Shown here: one piece after another, positions 16,972-25,072 of the stretch | Numbering within the stretch: the stretch's first letter is position 1 | Layout: every line of letters starts with the position of its first letter | Assembly (NCBI RefSeq): GCF_034675905.1 | Contig: NZ_JAUCCV010000010.1 | Span: 186,001 to 250,000, forward strand | From: Castellaniella sp034675905 | Lineage (GTDB): Bacteria; Pseudomonadota; Gammaproteobacteria; Burkholderiales; Burkholderiaceae_B | Direction: 5' to 3' | DNA length: 64,000 nt | Program-made: the position numbers and the translations under genes | The notes under the pieces: model-generated | The model's input: the letters and a program-made list of their open reading frames with translations, nothing else | Told to the model about the DNA's origin: nothing | Databases searched by the model: none

Positions 16972-17585
16972 AGGAACGGCTACCCGGCTTGGTCGCGGTC
17001 CTGCTGCTGGGCCTGCTGGTGCTGGGCACCTGGTGGGCCTCGGACTACGCCCTGCGGTCGATCGAGATCGATCCGCCCCGGCGGATCACGCACGAACGCG
17101 ATTCCTGGGCCAGCGCCTTTGTCATGCTGCGCACCGACCCCAAAGGACATGCCATCAATCGTCTGGAAGGCAGCGCCATGGAGCACTTTCCCGACACGGA
17201 CAGCTACGAGATCACCGCCCCCAAAGCCACCGGTCATCAAGCGAATTCCCCGATCACTGTCGGGACCGCCAAAATGGGCACTCTGGATCAGCACGGCGAA
17301 CGCATCATCCTGAACGGCGATGCACACCTGCAGCGCCTGCCCGATAGCGATCACCAGCTGCTGGACGTGCGCAGCGAACAGCTGACCATCGAACCCAACC
17401 AGGACCTGGTCTACACCGACCGGCCGGCGCTGGTCGTCAACGGCCACTCCACCATGCGCGGCCAAGGGATGCGCTACGATAACCGCACCCGCCAGCTGAC
17501 GGTCAAGGCCGCCAGCGACGTCAAGATTTCCGGCGAAGATCAGGCGGCCCGCAATACCGGACCCAACAAGACCAAACAACCATGA
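16968..17585 (+). CDS. lptC: LPS export system protein LptC
   Basis: A 205-residue bitopic inner-membrane protein: a short cytoplasmic N-terminus, one transmembrane helix (about residues 6-27) and a periplasmic beta-jellyroll. It links the LptB2FG transporter to the LptA bridge. Sequence is weakly conserved in this family, but the membrane anchor, the size, the SNRLEGSAMEHFPDTDSYE-like region and the position between kdsC and lptA are decisive. The start at 16968 overlaps the kdsC stop by four bases; an earlier in-frame ATG at 16926 lies inside kdsC and is unlikely. Confidence 0.9.
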   Translation: MKERLPGLVAVLLLGLLVLGTWWASDYALRSIEIDPPRRITHERDSWASAFVMLRTDPKGHAINRLEGSAMEHFPDTDSYEITAPKATGHQANSPITVGTAKMGTLDQHGERIILNGDAHLQRLPDSDHQLLDVRSEQLTIEPNQDLVYTDRPALVVNGHSTMRGQGMRYDNRTRQLTVKAASDVKISGEDQAARNTGPNKTKQP

Positions 17586-18163
17586 AAACCTTGCCCCTCG
17601 CCCTGTTTGCCGCACTGGTCGGCTCTTGCCTGGCCCTGTCCGCGCAAGCAGCCCCCGCCCAGGCTAAAGCCGCCGAGCCCGACACGATCATTCTGTCCGA
17701 TACGCTGCACTATGACGACATCAGCAAAGTCAGCACCTTCACCGGCAATGTGGTCCTGACCCGAGGCGCCATGACCTTGCGCGCCGACAAGCTCGTCACC
17801 CGCGAAGACGCGCAGGGCAATCAGTTCGGCACGGCCACTGCCGGCAAGGGCGGCGCCGTCACCATCCGCCAGGAAAATCCGGCCAAATTCGAAACGCTGA
17901 TCGCGACCGGCCAGCAGGCGGACTATGCCGGGCAATCCGGCGACATCACCCTGACCGGCCAGGCCACCGTCACCCGGCAAATTTGCGGTCAGTCCTTTGA
18001 CAATGTGCGCGGCGCCCGCATCATCTACCACGAAAAAACCGGCACCTACGAAGCCTTCGGCGGCCAGAATTCCGCCGCTGCCGGCGGGCGCGTCCGATCC
18101 CTGGCGCAACCTCAGTCCCGCGTCGACCAGGCCATCGCCAAATGCCGGGCAGGACGCTCGTAA
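17582..18163 (+). CDS. lptA: LPS transport periplasmic protein LptA
   Basis: A 193-residue periplasmic protein with a cleavable signal peptide (ending near SAQA, about residue 23). The OstA/LptA jellyroll begins with IILSDTLHYDDISKVSTFTGNVVLTRGAMTLRADKL, here cited as the positions about 38-73, and continues with the GNVV repeats that stack into the trans-periplasmic LPS bridge. The start overlaps the lptC stop by four bases and lptB follows after 14 bases. The C-terminal tail is Arg/Gln-rich. Confidence 0.93.
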   Translation: MKTLPLALFAALVGSCLALSAQAAPAQAKAAEPDTIILSDTLHYDDISKVSTFTGNVVLTRGAMTLRADKLVTREDAQGNQFGTATAGKGGAVTIRQENPAKFETLIATGQQADYAGQSGDITLTGQATVTRQICGQSFDNVRGARIIYHEKTGTYEAFGGQNSAAAGGRVRSLAQPQSRVDQAIAKCRAGRS

Positions 18164-18177
18164 CCGCATCACGCCTC

Positions 18178-18960
18178 ATGTCTGCCACTACACATCCCAC
18201 GCCAGAACCCGCCCGCAGCAGCGGCTGCCTCCAGGCCATCGGCCTGGGCAAGACCTTTGGCCGCCGCGCCGTGGTCCAGGACGTTTCCCTGTCCGTCGGC
18301 AGCGGCGAGGTCGTCGGCCTGCTGGGCCCCAACGGGGCCGGCAAGACCACCAGCTTTTACATGATCGTCGGCCTGATCCCGGCCGACACCGGCCGCATTG
18401 CCATCGATCACCATGATGTCACCGGCGTGCCCATGCACCGCCGCGCTCAGCTGGGGCTGTCGTACCTGCCTCAGGATGCCTCGGTCTTTCGCCGCCTGAC
18501 GGTCGAGCAGAACATCCGGGCCGTGCTGGAACTGCAACGTGACCCGCAAGGTCATCCGCTGCCGGGTCATGCCATCGAAGAACGGCTGGAATCCCTGATC
18601 GACGAACTACAGATCGAACACATCCGCCGCAATATGGCGCTGTCGCTATCCGGCGGGGAACGCCGCCGGGTGGAGATCGCCCGCGCCCTGGCGACCCATC
18701 CCCGCTTCATTCTGCTGGACGAACCCTTTGCCGGGGTCGATCCCATCGCCGTGATCGAAATCCAGCGCATCGTGCAGTTCCTGCGCGGGCGCAATATCGG
18801 CGTGCTGATCACCGACCACAACGTGCGCGAAACCCTGGGCATCTGTGATCGCGCCTATATCATCAGCGAAGGCCGGGTGCTGACCAGCGGCCACCCCAAC
18901 GAGATCGTCGACAACGAAGCCGTGCGCCAAGTCTATCTGGGCAAGAATTTCCGGATGTAG
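18178..18960 (+). CDS. lptB: LPS export ABC transporter ATP-binding protein LptB
   Basis: A 260-residue ATPase that powers LPS extraction from the inner membrane with LptF/LptG. Walker A is GPNGAGKTT near residue 50, the signature is LSGGERRRVEIARAL, Walker B is FILLDEPFAGVDP and the switch is TDHNVRETL, all intact. An N-terminal extension of about 20 residues precedes the conserved AIGLGKTFG. It is the last gene of the operon; a strong palindrome follows downstream. In many proteobacteria rpoN comes next, but here it does not (see findings). Confidence 0.95.
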   Translation: MSATTHPTPEPARSSGCLQAIGLGKTFGRRAVVQDVSLSVGSGEVVGLLGPNGAGKTTSFYMIVGLIPADTGRIAIDHHDVTGVPMHRRAQLGLSYLPQDASVFRRLTVEQNIRAVLELQRDPQGHPLPGHAIEERLESLIDELQIEHIRRNMALSLSGGERRRVEIARALATHPRFILLDEPFAGVDPIAVIEIQRIVQFLRGRNIGVLITDHNVRETLGICDRAYIISEGRVLTSGHPNEIVDNEAVRQVYLGKNFRM

Positions 18961-19014
18961 GCTGCCCTGGCCCTCAGGGGACCCGGCAGCTTGTTTACCA
19001 GCCGACCCAAAAAC

Positions 19015-19042
19015 AAATCGCCCCTGCATGCAGGGGCGATTT
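19015..19042. terminator. 28-base perfect palindrome after lptB
   Basis: Bases 19015-19042 read identically on both strands: AAATCG, CCCCTGCA and their mirror complements. A GC core is flanked by A/T arms, so in RNA it gives a stem closed by A-U pairs with U residues at its 3' end. This fits an intrinsic terminator of the kds-lpt operon, possibly active in both directions. A smaller GCTGCC/GGCAGC stem at 18961-18990 lies just before it. Confidence 0.6.
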
Positions 19043-19105
19043 TCATGTGCGCGGCCAGACATTGCCCGCCAGCGAATCCATCTATCTTACCTTTTTTCAC
19101 CCCTC

Positions 19106-19133
19106 TTGCTGTCTTTTTGCCAACCGGTACACT
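19106..19133 (+). promoter_or_regulatory. Probable sigma-70 promoter of hpf
   Basis: TTGCTG (19106-19111), a 16-base spacer and TACACT (19128-19133) form a reasonable housekeeping promoter. Transcription would start near 19140 and give a leader of about 90 bases before hpf, in keeping with independent expression after the lptB terminator. No -24/-12 sigma-54 element was seen here. Confidence 0.45.
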
Positions 19134-19231
19134 GGACCTGTCATCAATCTGTCAGAAAAGGAGCCCCCTTCCCCTCACTCCCGGTTCTTTTACAGAACCA
19201 CCCCTGTTTTTTTCCGCAAGGAGCCTGCACT

Positions 19232-19558
19232 ATGAGCCTGACAATCACCGGTCGTCATCTGGAAATCACCCCAGCCATCCGCGAATACGTCCACACCAAG
19301 ACCGCTCGCGTCCTGCGGCACTTCGATCAGGTCATCGATACCCAGGTCATGCTCTCGATCGAACCGCTCAAACACACGGCTGAAATCACCATGCGTCTGC
19401 GCGGCAAGGATCTGCATTGCGCAGCCTCGGATGACAATCTGTACGCGGCCATCGACCTGCTGGTCGACAAAGTCGACCGCCAGGTGATCAAATACAAATC
19501 CAAGGCTCAGACATACGCCCATGAACCACCAAAGCGCCAGGAAATCCACGCTGAATAA
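19232..19558 (+). CDS. hpf: Ribosome hibernation promoting factor (short HPF/YfiA family)
   Basis: A 108-residue protein that binds the 30S decoding region and promotes ribosome dimerisation or silencing in stationary phase. It begins MSLTITGRHLEITPAIREYV and contains the conserved HTAEITMRLRGKDLHC and DLYAAIDLLVDKVDRQV-type segments. There is no C-terminal dimerisation domain, so it is the short form. The start is set by AAGGAG ten bases upstream, the best ribosome site in this region; longer frames from 19028 are not coding-like. The gene sits in the classical place between lptB and ptsN, but without rpoN. Confidence 0.93.
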   Translation: MSLTITGRHLEITPAIREYVHTKTARVLRHFDQVIDTQVMLSIEPLKHTAEITMRLRGKDLHCAASDDNLYAAIDLLVDKVDRQVIKYKSKAQTYAHEPPKRQEIHAE

Positions 19559-19628
19559 GCCTTCCTACCGCTTGGCCGCAATCGGCCGCCACTGACTCAT
19601 GGCCTCGCAGCGTTGCTCCGGGGCCATG

Positions 19629-19659
19629 TTGATATCCAGAGGCATCTGACACCTATAAT
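19629..19659 (+). promoter_or_regulatory. ptsN promoter, start-codon proximal
   Basis: TTGATA (19629-19634) and a perfect TATAAT (19654-19659) are separated by 19 bases. The -10 ends six bases before the ptsN ATG at 19666, so the transcript should begin at the start codon itself. No ribosome site lies before the ATG. Leaderless translation is therefore predicted. Confidence 0.5.
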
Positions 19660-19665
19660 GTCGTC

Positions 19666-20163
19666 ATGAACCTCAGCTCCCGCATTCTGCCACCGGGCAA
19701 TATCGTCCTGGATCTGGCGGCGACCAGCAAGAAACGTGCCTTCGAGCACGCCGGCCTGCTGTTTGAAAACAATCAGGGCGTGGCCCGCATGTCCGTCTTT
19801 CATAGCCTGCTGGCACGCGAGCGCCTGGGATCGACAGCCCTCGGTCACGACGTCGCCATCCCTCACGGCCGTCTGAAAGACCTGCGCGAACCGCATGCCG
19901 CCTTCATCCGGCTGGCCAATCCGATCCGTTTCGACGCCAATGACGGGCGCACCGCGCGCCTGTTGTTTTTCCTGTTGATGCCCGAAGCCGCCACCCAGAC
20001 CCATCTGGATCTGCTGGCCGGCATCGCTCGCCTGCTGTCCGATGTTCAGGTGCGCCAGACGCTGGCCCAGTCCACCGACCCGCAGCAGATCCATCAACTT
20101 ATTCTGAACGGTGCTGACCACCAGCCGACTGAACATGCTGACCATTCAAGAGCTGATTCGTGA
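19666..20163 (+). CDS. ptsN: Nitrogen PTS enzyme IIA (EIIA-Ntr)
   Basis: A 165-residue cytoplasmic regulatory phosphoprotein of the PTS-Ntr chain. The phosphoacceptor His lies in DVAIPHGRL, with the fructose-type EIIA framing (LGSTALGHDVAIPHGR, then LLFFLLMPEAATQTHLDLLA). It regulates targets such as potassium transport according to its phosphorylation by NPr. It overlaps hprK by 29 bases, so the HPr kinase/phosphorylase is encoded with it, as usual in betaproteobacteria. PTS genes ptsH/ptsI are not in this window. Confidence 0.93.
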   Translation: MNLSSRILPPGNIVLDLAATSKKRAFEHAGLLFENNQGVARMSVFHSLLARERLGSTALGHDVAIPHGRLKDLREPHAAFIRLANPIRFDANDGRTARLLFFLLMPEAATQTHLDLLAGIARLLSDVQVRQTLAQSTDPQQIHQLILNGADHQPTEHADHSRADS

Positions 20164-21073
20164 CAACGCCGACAAGATCAGCTTCACCTGGCTAGCCGGG
20201 CAGGACGCCGCCGCCGAGCGCGCCATCCCGGACACCCGGGAGGCCGCTGCCGATCTGGTCGGCCACCTGAACCTGATCCACCCCAGCCGCATCCAGGTAT
20301 TTGGCGCCGAAGAAATCTCCTACTACCGCCACCTGGATATCAAGCGCCGCCGCCACCACCTGGAAGATCTCGTCGCAGGCGGCGTCCCGGCCATCGTCCT
20401 GGCCGGCAGCACCGAAGCCCCCGACGATCTGCAGGCCTTCTGCCAGGAACAGGCGATCCCGCTGGTGGGCACCCCCGTCGACGCCGCCCACCTGATCGAT
20501 CTGTTGCGCATCTATCTGGGCAAGCGCATCGCCCCCAAAACCACGGTGCATGGTGTCTTCATGGACGTGCTGGGCCTGGGGGTGCTGATCACCGGCGAAT
20601 CCGGCCTGGGGAAAAGCGAACTGGCCCTGGAACTGATTTCCCGCGGCCACGGCCTGGTGGCCGACGACGCAGTCGAACTGTCCCGCACCGCGCCCAATTT
20701 CGTCGAAGGCCAATGCCCCTCGCTGCTGCAGAACCTGCTTGAAGTCCGCGGCCTGGGTTTGCTGGACATCCGCACGATCTTTGGCGAAACATCCGTGCGG
20801 CGCAAGATGAAGATCAAGCTCATCGTGCATCTGGTGCGCATGACGCCGGATAATTTCGAGCGTCTGCCCATGCAGGACGAATACCAGGACATCCTGGGCA
20901 TCCCCATCCGCCGCGTCATGCTGCAGGTGGCCGCCGGCCGCAACCTGGCCGTGCTGGTCGAGGCCGCTGTGCGCAACACTATCCTCAGTCTGCGCGGCAT
21001 CGATACCATGGGCGAATTCATCGAACGCCAGGCCCTGGCCATCATGGAAAGCACCCGGGAAAAACGCCCGTGA
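20135..21073 (+). CDS. hprK: HPr kinase/phosphorylase
   Basis: A 312-residue bifunctional enzyme that phosphorylates and dephosphorylates a serine of HPr/NPr. The N-terminal domain (MLTIQELIRDNADKISF) is followed by the C-terminal catalytic core with P-loop GESGLGKS at residues 154-161 and the family signature near EVRGLGLLDIRTIFGE. The start at 20135 is preferred because homologues start MLTIQELI; it lies within the end of ptsN. Proteobacterial HprK usually feeds the regulatory rather than sugar-transporting PTS, matching the ptsN-hprK-rapZ order. Confidence 0.94.
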   Translation: MLTIQELIRDNADKISFTWLAGQDAAAERAIPDTREAAADLVGHLNLIHPSRIQVFGAEEISYYRHLDIKRRRHHLEDLVAGGVPAIVLAGSTEAPDDLQAFCQEQAIPLVGTPVDAAHLIDLLRIYLGKRIAPKTTVHGVFMDVLGLGVLITGESGLGKSELALELISRGHGLVADDAVELSRTAPNFVEGQCPSLLQNLLEVRGLGLLDIRTIFGETSVRRKMKIKLIVHLVRMTPDNFERLPMQDEYQDILGIPIRRVMLQVAAGRNLAVLVEAAVRNTILSLRGIDTMGEFIERQALAIMESTREKRP

Positions 21074-21122
21074 CTCACTGTATTTTTTCTTGCATCGACG
21101 GCGCAGGCCGACAAGGCGCACC

Positions 21123-21998
21123 ATGCTGAACATCGTTCTCATCACAGGCATTTCAGGATCCGGCAAGTCCGTGGCCTTGCGCATGCTGGAGGACACCGGC
21201 TACATCTGCATCGACAATCTGCCTGTCCGCTTCCTGCACGACTTTATCGCCAGCACCCAGGATAGCGGCCTGGAACGGGTGGCGGTCGCCATCGACGTGC
21301 GCACCCCCGGCGATCTGGACGAACTGCCCGGCATCCTGACCAGCCTGCGGGCCATGGGCACGGCGCTGCACGTCATTTTTCTGGATGCCGACGACCATAC
21401 CCTGATGCAGCGGTATTCCGAATCCCGGCGCCGGCACCCCCTGACCGACCGGATGCAGCACGAAGGGCTGGACGCCTCGCTGCAGGGCTGCATCAGCCGC
21501 GAACGCGATCTGCTGGCGCCCTTGCGCCACCAGGAACACGTCATCGACACGTCCGACCTGACGCCAGGCCAGCTGCGCAGCTGGGTGCGCGACCTGGTAC
21601 AGGTCGATCGGGCCTCGGTCATCCTGACCTTTGAATCCTTTGCCTACAAACGCGGCGTCCCGCATGACGCCGACCTGGTCTTTGACGTGCGCTGCCTGCC
21701 CAACCCGCACTACGACCCCGACTTGCGCCCCCTGACCGGGCGCGACGCACCAGTGGCCGCCTGGCTGGCCCAATTCGGCAGCGTTGACGCCATGATCGAA
21801 GATATTTCCGGCTTTATCCGCAAATGGCTGCCGCTCTACATGCAGGACACGCGCAATTACCTGACAGTGGCCATCGGCTGCACGGGCGGGCAGCACCGCT
21901 CGGTCTACGTCACCGAGCAGCTGGCGCGGCGCTTTGCCGACCATTCGCCCTTATTGGTGCGCCACCGTAATCCCATGCTGCATACGCCGACGCCATGA
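21123..21998 (+). CDS. rapZ: RNase adapter protein RapZ
   Basis: A 291-residue P-loop protein. Walker A is GISGSGKS at residues 9-16; FDVRCLPNPHYDPDLRPLTG and CTGGQHRSVYVTEQLA near the C-terminus are RapZ signatures. In E. coli it binds GlmZ/GlmY RNAs and guides RNase E to set glmS (glucosamine 6-phosphate) levels; whether that RNA circuit exists in this lineage is not shown by the sequence. The start at 21123 is set by the P-loop position. The stop overlaps the rlpA start (ATGA). Confidence 0.93.
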   Translation: MLNIVLITGISGSGKSVALRMLEDTGYICIDNLPVRFLHDFIASTQDSGLERVAVAIDVRTPGDLDELPGILTSLRAMGTALHVIFLDADDHTLMQRYSESRRRHPLTDRMQHEGLDASLQGCISRERDLLAPLRHQEHVIDTSDLTPGQLRSWVRDLVQVDRASVILTFESFAYKRGVPHDADLVFDVRCLPNPHYDPDLRPLTGRDAPVAAWLAQFGSVDAMIEDISGFIRKWLPLYMQDTRNYLTVAIGCTGGQHRSVYVTEQLARRFADHSPLLVRHRNPMLHTPTP

Positions 21999-22975
21999 CC
22001 ACAACCACCCTGACCATTCCGCCCGCATGCCCCTCGCAGCCGCCCCGGCCATCATTCGGGCGCGCCCTGATGATCAGCGGGCTGTGTCTCCTGATGGCAG
22101 TGCTGGCAGGCTGCGCCTCACGATCAGGCGGCTACTACAAGGACGACGGCCCGGGCGACCGCGTCCCCGCCGACATCGCGTCGATCCCCGACGCCGTGCC
22201 GCGCCTCGAACGGCACGCGCCTGCCAATTTTCGGCCCTATGAAGTCTTCGGCGTGCGCTACATCCCCATCAGCGAAGACCAACCCTATCGCCAAGAAGGC
22301 ATCGCCTCGTGGTATGGACGAAAATTCCATGGGGAGAAGACCGCCAATGGCGAAACCTATGATATGTATGCCATGACGGCCGCCCACCCGACCCTGCCGA
22401 TTCCCAGCTACGCCCAGGTGACCAGCCAGGTCAACGGGCGCTCTGTCGTCGTGCGCATCAATGATCGCGGCCCCTTTCATCCAGGACGCATCATCGATCT
22501 GTCTTACGTCGCCGCCGCCAAGCTGGGCCTGATCGGCCCCGGTAGCGGACGCGTGCTCGTCCAGGCCATCACCAACGCTGACATCCGCGCGGGCCGCACG
22601 CCGGGCGCACCCTTGATGGCCTCAGCCAGCCCGGTGGCCGAACCCATCCAGCCGCAAGCCAGCCTCGTCAGCGCGCCCCCAGCGCCTGCCCCCGCGCCTG
22701 CGCCCGCCGCCATGACGGCGACGACGGCCACAGGCGGCGGCATTTATCTGCAATTCGGCGCCTTTTCCTCGTTGGACAATGCACAGGCCCTGGCTCAGCG
22801 CGTCAACGCACAGATGGATGGGTCTCTGGGCCAGGTATCCGTCAGCCACCAGCCGCCGCTCTACAAGGTGCGCATGGGACCCTTCCCATCCCGCGATCAG
22901 GCGCACCAGACAGCCAGCGCGTTGTCCGCCTCTGCGGGGATGAACCCGGTCATCGCCCTGGATCAGGGCTTGTGA
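21995..22975 (+). CDS. rlpA: RlpA-like septal peptidoglycan lipoprotein with SPOR domain
   Basis: A 326-residue outer-membrane lipoprotein. The lipobox AVLAGC puts the lipidated cysteine at residue 40 after an unusually long N-terminus. A double-psi beta-barrel follows (EGIASWYGRKFHGEKTANGE region and VVVRINDRGPFHPGRIIDLS), then a Pro/Ala-rich linker and a C-terminal SPOR domain (about 250-326) that binds denuded glycan strands at the septum. RlpA of Pseudomonas is a lytic transglycosylase; the catalytic DPBB residues appear present. Its end overlaps the convergent rsmI end by 13 bases. Confidence 0.9.
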   Translation: MTTTTLTIPPACPSQPPRPSFGRALMISGLCLLMAVLAGCASRSGGYYKDDGPGDRVPADIASIPDAVPRLERHAPANFRPYEVFGVRYIPISEDQPYRQEGIASWYGRKFHGEKTANGETYDMYAMTAAHPTLPIPSYAQVTSQVNGRSVVVRINDRGPFHPGRIIDLSYVAAAKLGLIGPGSGRVLVQAITNADIRAGRTPGAPLMASASPVAEPIQPQASLVSAPPAPAPAPAPAAMTATTATGGGIYLQFGAFSSLDNAQALAQRVNAQMDGSLGQVSVSHQPPLYKVRMGPFPSRDQAHQTASALSASAGMNPVIALDQGL

Positions 22976-23895
22976 CGCAAGGCCCAGGCATACAGGTGAT
23001 CACGCGGCAGCCCTGTCGCCGCCGCCCCCACCCGCGCCGCATCGCGCACGGATAACTCGGCCAGCAGCGCCTCCATCAACCGCTGCTGATCGGCGGACAG
23101 ATCGTCTTCCGATGTCTCTTGGACGGCGACAGGCGCATGCAGCACCAGCACGAACTCGCCCTGACTGCGGTGGGAGTCTTCGGCCAGCCAATCCAGCACT
23201 TGCCCCACAGGCAAGGTGTGGATCTCCTCGAAGCGCTTGCTGAGTTCCCGGGCCAGCGTCAGCAGCCGATCCGGAGCGGCCAGCGCACACAAATCGGTCA
23301 AGGCCGCCTGCAGGCGATGCGGCGTCTCGAACAACACCACCGGCACAGGCCAGTTCAGCCAGCGGCCCAGCCATTTACGCCGCGCCTGGGGCTTGGAAGG
23401 CATGAAGCCGGCAAACGCAAAACCTGGCTCGTCGTCACGCGTCGCGCCGCTGGCCATCAGGGCGGTGATCACGGCGCTGGGGCCCGGCAAGGGCATGACC
23501 CGATAGCCCGCTGCCTGCACCTGGCGCACGATGCGGGCGCCGGGATCGCTGACGGCCGGCGCGCCGGCATCGGATACCAGCGCAATCCGCTGCCCCTGCG
23601 ATAAGCGCTGCACGATGGTCTCGGCCGCTTGTTGCTCGTTGTGCCGATGCGCCGACAGCAAGGGGGTGGCGATTCCCCAGGCATCCAGCAGCGTCCGGCT
23701 GGTGCGCGTGTCTTCCGCCGCGATGGCATCACAGCGTCGCAAGGCCTCCCAGGCCCGCAGGCTGAGATCGCCCAGATTGCCGATAGGGGTGGCCACCACG
23801 TACAGGCAGGCGGGCGGCCAGGTCTGCTCCGCCACTTGCTGTGCGTGACGTTTCCATGTCAGCGCCCCTTCATCCAGACCATCCATGTCCGCCAT
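22963..23895 (-). CDS. rsmI: 16S rRNA 2'-O-ribose C1402 methyltransferase
   Basis: A 310-residue SAM-dependent enzyme of the tetrapyrrole-methylase fold. It shows LYVVATPIGNLGDLSLRAW at its start, AAEDTRTSRTLL, LVSDAGAPAVSDPGA and LPGPSAVITALMASG, all RsmI signatures. The start at 23895 is supported by AAGG eight bases upstream; 23886 is the next in-frame option and a longer frame to 24213 runs antisense over yraN. The gene diverges from yraN with only 34 bases between the starts. Confidence 0.94.
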   Translation of the reverse strand: MADMDGLDEGALTWKRHAQQVAEQTWPPACLYVVATPIGNLGDLSLRAWEALRRCDAIAAEDTRTSRTLLDAWGIATPLLSAHRHNEQQAAETIVQRLSQGQRIALVSDAGAPAVSDPGARIVRQVQAAGYRVMPLPGPSAVITALMASGATRDDEPGFAFAGFMPSKPQARRKWLGRWLNWPVPVVLFETPHRLQAALTDLCALAAPDRLLTLARELSKRFEEIHTLPVGQVLDWLAEDSHRSQGEFVLVLHAPVAVQETSEDDLSADQQRLMEALLAELSVRDAARVGAAATGLPRDHLYAWALRHKP

Positions 23896-23929
23896 ACTGA
23901 ATACCTTATTTCCAGAATATTTCCGCACC

Positions 23930-24427
23930 ATGTCGGCCGACCCATACATCCGGGCCCAAGAAGCCCAGCGCCTGGCCCGACGCCGGCGCCGACGAACCCG
24001 ACGCGGTAGCGCCAGCCCGACGGCCAGCCTGGCAGCGCCGGACAGCGCCTGTATCGCCGGGGGGTCGCCCACGCAACAACAAGGACACGCGGCTGAAACC
24101 TTGGCCGCACGGCATCTGAACGCCCTGGGGTTATTGATCCTGGCCCGTAACTTGCGCTGCCGTGCGGGTGAAATCGACCTGGCAGCCCGACACGGGCCTG
24201 CTCTGGTCTTCATCGAGGTGCGGCAGCGGCGCGACCAGCACCACGGAGGCGCCGCCGCCAGTGTAAACCGGGCGAAGCAGACCCGCCTGATCCGCGCCGC
24301 CCGCTACTTTCTGCCCACCCTGACCCGCCTGCATTTCGAGGGTCGTCAGCCCCCCTGCCGCTTTGACGTCATCGGCATCGAAGATGCCCGGATCGACTGG
24401 ATAAGGGATGCTTTCCGAATGGAATAA
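23930..24427 (+). CDS. YraN/UPF0102 family protein
   Basis: A 165-residue protein of the nuclease-like UPF0102 family. The conserved core runs from GHAAETLAARHL through GEIDLAARHGPALVFIEVRQR, then GGAAASVNRAKQTRLIRAARYFL and CRFDVIGIEDARIDWIRDAF. About 55 residues precede the core, including an Arg-rich run (RLARRRRRRTRRG) not found in E. coli YraN, which could bind nucleic acid or mark a start that is too early. It sits in the conserved rsmI-yraN-diaA-dolP neighbourhood. Function is unproven. Confidence 0.88.
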   Translation: MSADPYIRAQEAQRLARRRRRRTRRGSASPTASLAAPDSACIAGGSPTQQQGHAAETLAARHLNALGLLILARNLRCRAGEIDLAARHGPALVFIEVRQRRDQHHGGAAASVNRAKQTRLIRAARYFLPTLTRLHFEGRQPPCRFDVIGIEDARIDWIRDAFRME

Positions 24428-24462
24428 TGGTTACGTCCGCCCTCGCCCATCGCGCGCGCTCA

Positions 24463-24471
24463 TGCGATAAT
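24463..24471 (+). promoter_or_regulatory. Extended -10 element before gmhA/diaA
   Basis: TGC followed by GATAAT (24466-24471) is an extended -10 motif ending seven bases before the ATG at 24479. There is no Shine-Dalgarno and no clear -35. The transcript is predicted to start at or one base before the ATG. Confidence 0.42.
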
Positions 24472-24478
24472 CGCCTGC

Positions 24479-25072
24479 ATGGATATGACCTCCCGCATGA
24501 CGTCGCACTTCGATGATGCCGTCGATACTTTCAAAACCAGCGCCCGCGAACTGGCCCCTGCCCTGGCGGCCGGAGTCGACCTGCTCTTTGGCGCTCTGAC
24601 GAACAACGCCCGCATCCTGGCCTGCGGCAACGGCGGGTCTGCTGCCGACGCCCAGCATTTCGTGGCGGAACTGGTCGGCCGCTTCGAGCGCGACCGCCTG
24701 CCGCTGGCGGGTATCGCCCTGAACACCGATACCTCGATCATGACGGCGGTCGGCAACGACTACAGCTTCGCTTCCATCTTCGAACGCCAGGTCAATGCGC
24801 TGGGGCAACCCGGCGATGTGCTGGTCGCCATTTCCACCAGCGGCAATTCGCCCAATGTGATCAAGGCCATCGAAGCCGCCCACGAACGCGAAATGCAGGT
24901 CATCGCCCTATCCGGCAAGGGCGGCGGCCAGATCAATTCTCTGCTCTACGAAACCGACATCCATCTGTGCGTCCCGCATGATCGCACCATGCGCATCCAG
25001 GAAGTCCATATCCTGCTGCTGCATGCGCTGTGTGACGGCATCGACGCTTTGCTCCTGGGAGACCCCCTCTGA
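24479..25072 (+). CDS. SIS-domain phosphosugar isomerase (GmhA/DiaA type)
   Basis: A 197-residue single SIS-domain protein. It has ACGNGGSAADAQHFVAELVGRFE, ALNTDTSIMTAVGNDY, VLVAISTSGNSPNVIKAI and the C-terminal RIQEVHILLLHALCDGID, which fits both sedoheptulose 7-phosphate isomerase GmhA (heptose for LPS core) and the DnaA-binding initiator DiaA. Its position between yraN and the BON lipoprotein equals diaA in E. coli, whereas the E and H residues (QEVH) typical of the isomerase are present. I cannot separate the two by eye. The stop overlaps the next start (TGATG). Confidence 0.85.
   Translation: MDMTSRMTSHFDDAVDTFKTSARELAPALAAGVDLLFGALTNNARILACGNGGSAADAQHFVAELVGRFERDRLPLAGIALNTDTSIMTAVGNDYSFASIFERQVNALGQPGDVLVAISTSGNSPNVIKAIEAAHEREMQVIALSGKGGGQINSLLYETDIHLCVPHDRTMRIQEVHILLLHALCDGIDALLLGDPL

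Noticed and set aside
18961..19231. A remnant of rpoN between lptB and hpf
   Set aside because: I found no RpoN-box-like (ARRTVAKYRE) coding remnant in the gap on either strand; it is simply too short.
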